Positions 6,072 through 7,385 of a DNA stretch of 7,385 nt are shown one piece after another (position 1 is the stretch's first letter; every line of letters begins with the position of its first letter). The notes beneath the pieces are model-generated. The model ran no database searches. It was not told the DNA's origin and saw nothing but the letters and a program-made list of their open reading frames with translations. This stretch comes from Gammaproteobacteria bacterium. Its GTDB lineage: Bacteria; Pseudomonadota; Gammaproteobacteria; CAISUE01. The stretch lies in the NCBI GenBank assembly GCA_947378515.1, contig CANCKG010000026.1, positions 1-7,385 on the forward strand. Reading direction: 5' to 3'. The position numbers and the translations under genes were made by a program.

Positions 6072-6746
6072 ATGTTAAAAAAATATTTAACCGCTTTGAT
6101 GGCTTTGAGTGCTTTATCAATGACTGTTCCGAGTCAAGCGAATTGGTTTTGGCCTGAAAAATCGACCACGCTGCCGAGCATCACCTTAGAAAGCGGGGTC
6201 ATGATGCCCCGTGTTAAGCCCATTGCCCTCTTTAAAACTCAGCCTAGCTTTCATTTTACCGATCAAAACGGTCAAGCTTTTGGCTTGAAGAATTTTCAAC
6301 AACAGTGGACTTTAGTGTTTTTTGGCTTTAGCTATTGCCCCATGCTATGCCCAACAACGATGGCCCAATTGAATAATGCTTATCAGCAATTAAGCGCCGA
6401 TCATTTTACCCCATTACCCCAGATTGTCTTTATCACCATTGATCCAGCACGAGATTCACAGGCGAACGTGAAAAAATTTGTCTCAGCGTTTAACCCCCAT
6501 TTTATTGGCCTTCGGACCGATGATGTGGCAGCTTTAAGTCAATTCTCGCATGAATTAGATGCCGCTTATGAAAAAATTAATGGCAGTGGCAAAGATAAAG
6601 ATAGTCACGGTGATTATACCTATACGCATACCGGCGATATTGCAGTCTTGAATCCCGAGGGTGAATTGGTGGCTATGTTAACGATGCCACATACCGACAA
6701 AGAGATTGCCAACGATTATGAAGCGATAGTGAATAAACTAAAATAA
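6072..6746 (+). CDS. SCO1/SenC family copper chaperone (periplasmic, thioredoxin-like)
   Basis: A 224-residue protein. It opens with an export signal: positive MLKK, a hydrophobic core (6-19) and a plausible cleavage after SQA (Ala23). No lipobox cysteine is seen, so it is either secreted to the periplasm or held by an uncleaved helix. The mature part has a thioredoxin fold: FGFSYCPMLCP carries the CxxxC copper site (Cys89, Cys93), ITIDPARDS is at 121-129, and the third ligand is His186 in YTYTHTGDIAVLNPEG. All three copper ligands are therefore present. SCO proteins deliver copper to, or reduce, the CuA site of cytochrome c oxidase subunit II. Some members instead act in redox defence. No oxidase gene lies in the window, so the partner is not shown. 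The gene is divergent from folC and followed by the rne leader, with no clear terminator between. Confidence 0.94.
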   Translation: MLKKYLTALMALSALSMTVPSQANWFWPEKSTTLPSITLESGVMMPRVKPIALFKTQPSFHFTDQNGQAFGLKNFQQQWTLVFFGFSYCPMLCPTTMAQLNNAYQQLSADHFTPLPQIVFITIDPARDSQANVKKFVSAFNPHFIGLRTDDVAALSQFSHELDAAYEKINGSGKDKDSHGDYTYTHTGDIAVLNPEGELVAMLTMPHTDKEIANDYEAIVNKLK

Positions 6747-6784
6747 GCGCATTGCAATACGAGAACCCGCAAGGCAATAGATTT

Positions 6785-6793
6785 TGCTATAAT
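6785..6793 (+). promoter_or_regulatory. rne: Extended -10 promoter, probably of rne
   Basis: TGCTATAAT is a perfect extended -10 element (TGn plus TATAAT). No -35 hexamer is seen at 16-18 bases upstream, which an extended -10 can do without. Initiation near 6800 would give a leader of about 420 bases before the rne ATG. It lies 39 bases after the SCO stop. Confidence 0.6.
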
Positions 6794-6824
6794 CGAGCCT
6801 TAGCCTACACCTTATTATAAAGCT

Positions 6825-6900
6825 AAGGTAATCCGGATTATCGCGCAAGGGCTTAGTCTCCCGCGCGTAGCGTTGTGAATAGTCGTAATCGAATTACCTT
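6825..6900 (+). other. Long hairpin in the rne leader
   Basis: The outer stem AAGGTAAT/ATTACCTT (6825-6832 with 6893-6900) is 8 perfect pairs. Next comes GATTA/TAATC (6836-6840 with 6886-6890). The inner stem CGCGC/GCGCG (6842-6846 with 6863-6867) continues, after an AA bulge, into GGG/CCC (6849-6851 with 6860-6862), which closes an 8-base loop. Confidence 0.55.
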
Positions 6901-7079
6901 ATAACTTGGCTGCGAGCGGCGTTGTCGTACTCAATAAACCCTAGATACTATTTTAATTTAAATAAAAAGCGCGTAGCCCGAAGTGGCTAGCTAAAAAGAT
7001 GGCAATAATACCTTCACTCACCCTGAATACCATTCAGTGATGTGAGTTTGAGCTGTTTGTGTGACTGTATTGTTGTGAC

Positions 7080-7166
7080 TGATTTTGTTTTGATACGTCG
7101 TAATTGACTTCCACTGTTAACGCAAACGTAATAGTGAAGGCTTGAGCACGTGTCAAAACAGAGTCA
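7080..7166 (+). other. 19-pair long helix in the rne leader
   Basis: Bases 7080-7098 pair with 7148-7166 without a break: 16 Watson-Crick and three G-U pairs. The helix encloses a 49-base loop that contains a smaller stem (CTT-bulge-CACT, 7108-7115, with AGTGAAG, 7133-7139). All three departures from perfect complementarity are G-U, consistent with selection on RNA rather than on DNA symmetry. Confidence 0.6.
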
Positions 7167-7208
7167 ATTTCATTTATTTTGCCCCGCATCGATGGTTACC
7201 GCTCATTT

Positions 7209-7212
7209 GGAG
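7209..7212 (+). promoter_or_regulatory. rne: Ribosome binding site of rne
   Basis: GGAG ends 9 bases before ATG 7222. It supports that start over two earlier in-frame ATGs (7192 and 7213). Confidence 0.65.
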
Positions 7213-7221
7213 ATGAACTTA

Positions 7222-7385
7222 ATGAAACGCATGTTAATTAATGCAACGCAGGAAGAAGAATTACGAGTAGCCTTAGTAACAGGCCAGCAATTGTACGATT
7301 TAGACATTGAACGCCCGGGTCGTGAACAGAAAAAAGCCAATATTTACAAAGGGACCATTACCCGCATCGAACCTAGCTTAGAAGC
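7222..7385 (+). CDS. rne: Ribonuclease E, N-terminal 54 codons
   Basis: The essential endoribonuclease of the RNA degradosome. It starts mRNA decay and matures 9S rRNA and tRNA precursors. The fragment begins [10 protein letters not shown], continues [20 protein letters not shown] and ends [14 protein letters not shown], almost identical to the start of E. coli RNase E. RNase G begins quite differently, so this is the E type. The visible part is the N-terminal RNase H-like segment and the start of the S1 RNA-binding domain. The catalytic DNase I-like domain and the degradosome scaffold lie beyond the right edge. ATG 7222 is chosen by the conserved family start and by GGAG upstream. In-frame ATGs at 7192 and 7213 would add 10 or 3 residues not seen in the family. 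The long structured leader suggests feedback control by RNase E level. Confidence 0.97.
   Translation, partial: MKRMLINATQEEELRVALVTGQQLYDLDIERPGREQKKANIYKGTITRIEPSLE

Larger units (their letters stand above)
6800..7221 (+). promoter_or_regulatory. rne: Long structured 5' leader of rne
   Basis: A gene-free stretch of over 400 bases. Pairings visible by eye include CCTTAGC/GCTAAGG (6798-6804 with 6822-6828) and a long imperfect stem, 6825-6900. Smaller hairpins lie at 6914-6932, with a GTT loop, and 6974-6989 (TAGCC/GGCTA). There is also a hairpin at 7016-7047 and a 19-pair helix, 7080-7098 with 7148-7166. Single-stranded-looking A/U-rich sequence (6948-6968) lies between, the kind of segment RNase E cuts. 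In E. coli the rne leader is about 360 bases, contains hairpins hp1-hp3, and lets RNase E reduce its own mRNA. Equivalence here is inferred from position, length and foldability. I could not match primary sequence to hp2. Confidence 0.6.

Noticed and set aside
6747..6784. Terminator after the SCO gene
   Set aside because: Only a 5-bp pairing, ATTGC/GCAAT, with a large loop is present and no proper T-run, so it is not called.
7192..7221. Upstream in-frame ATGs for rne (7192 and 7213)
   Set aside because: The family begins MKRMLINAT, exactly as read from 7222. GGAG is correctly placed for 7222 and falls inside or too near the earlier starts.
1..7385. CRISPR arrays, tRNA or rRNA genes, insertion sequences, phage genes
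   Set aside because: No regularly spaced repeats, no cloverleaf or rRNA-like sequence and no transposase or phage-like frames were seen.

Overview
The window reads as ordinary chromosome from a gammaproteobacterium. Every long gene matches a conserved gammaproteobacterial family: hexameric citrate synthase, ComM/YifB, UbiK, FolC, an SCO protein and RNase E. The RNase E N-terminus is almost letter-for-letter the enterobacterial form. The moderate A+T content and TTA/TTG-rich leucine usage would fit a free-living or host-associated lineage outside the Enterobacterales, perhaps near Legionellales/Coxiellales. That placement is an inference and I cannot name a genus.

Layout, left to right. (1) 1-935, minus: 5' part of a membrane glycosyltransferase of the ArnT/PMT (GT39) type, cut by the left edge. 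(2) 936-1038: divergent intergenic region with a good promoter for citrate synthase. (3) 1039-2325, plus: gltA, intact. (4) 2326-2556: convergent gap holding a degenerate inverted repeat (REP/MITE-like) and small hairpins. (5) 4312-2557, minus: a ubiK-comM pair with a 7-base gap, probably one transcript. (6) 4313-4473: divergent control region with two tandem perfect palindromes, a probable antitoxin operator. (7) 4474-4728, plus: a small RelB/DinJ-type antitoxin with no toxin gene beside it. (8) 5979-4732, minus: folC, ending 3 bases from the antitoxin stop. (9) 5980-6071: divergent control region. (10) 6072-6746, plus: a periplasmic SCO1/SenC-type protein. (11) 6747-7221: a 475-base stretch with no convincing gene, holding an extended -10 promoter and a strongly foldable leader. 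(12) 7222-7385, plus: start of rne, cut by the right edge.

The genes mostly do not form one pathway. They are housekeeping functions side by side: TCA cycle entry, ubiquinone biosynthesis accessory, recombination/transformation helicase, folate polyglutamylation, cytochrome oxidase copper delivery and RNA decay. I see no large new system. The most interesting non-coding signals are the rne leader (a 19-pair helix, competing hairpins, a possible tertiary pairing), which is a candidate for RNase E autoregulation, and the orphan antitoxin. The antitoxin's tandem operator overlaps promoter-like hexamers facing both ways, so it could in principle also act on ubiK-comM.
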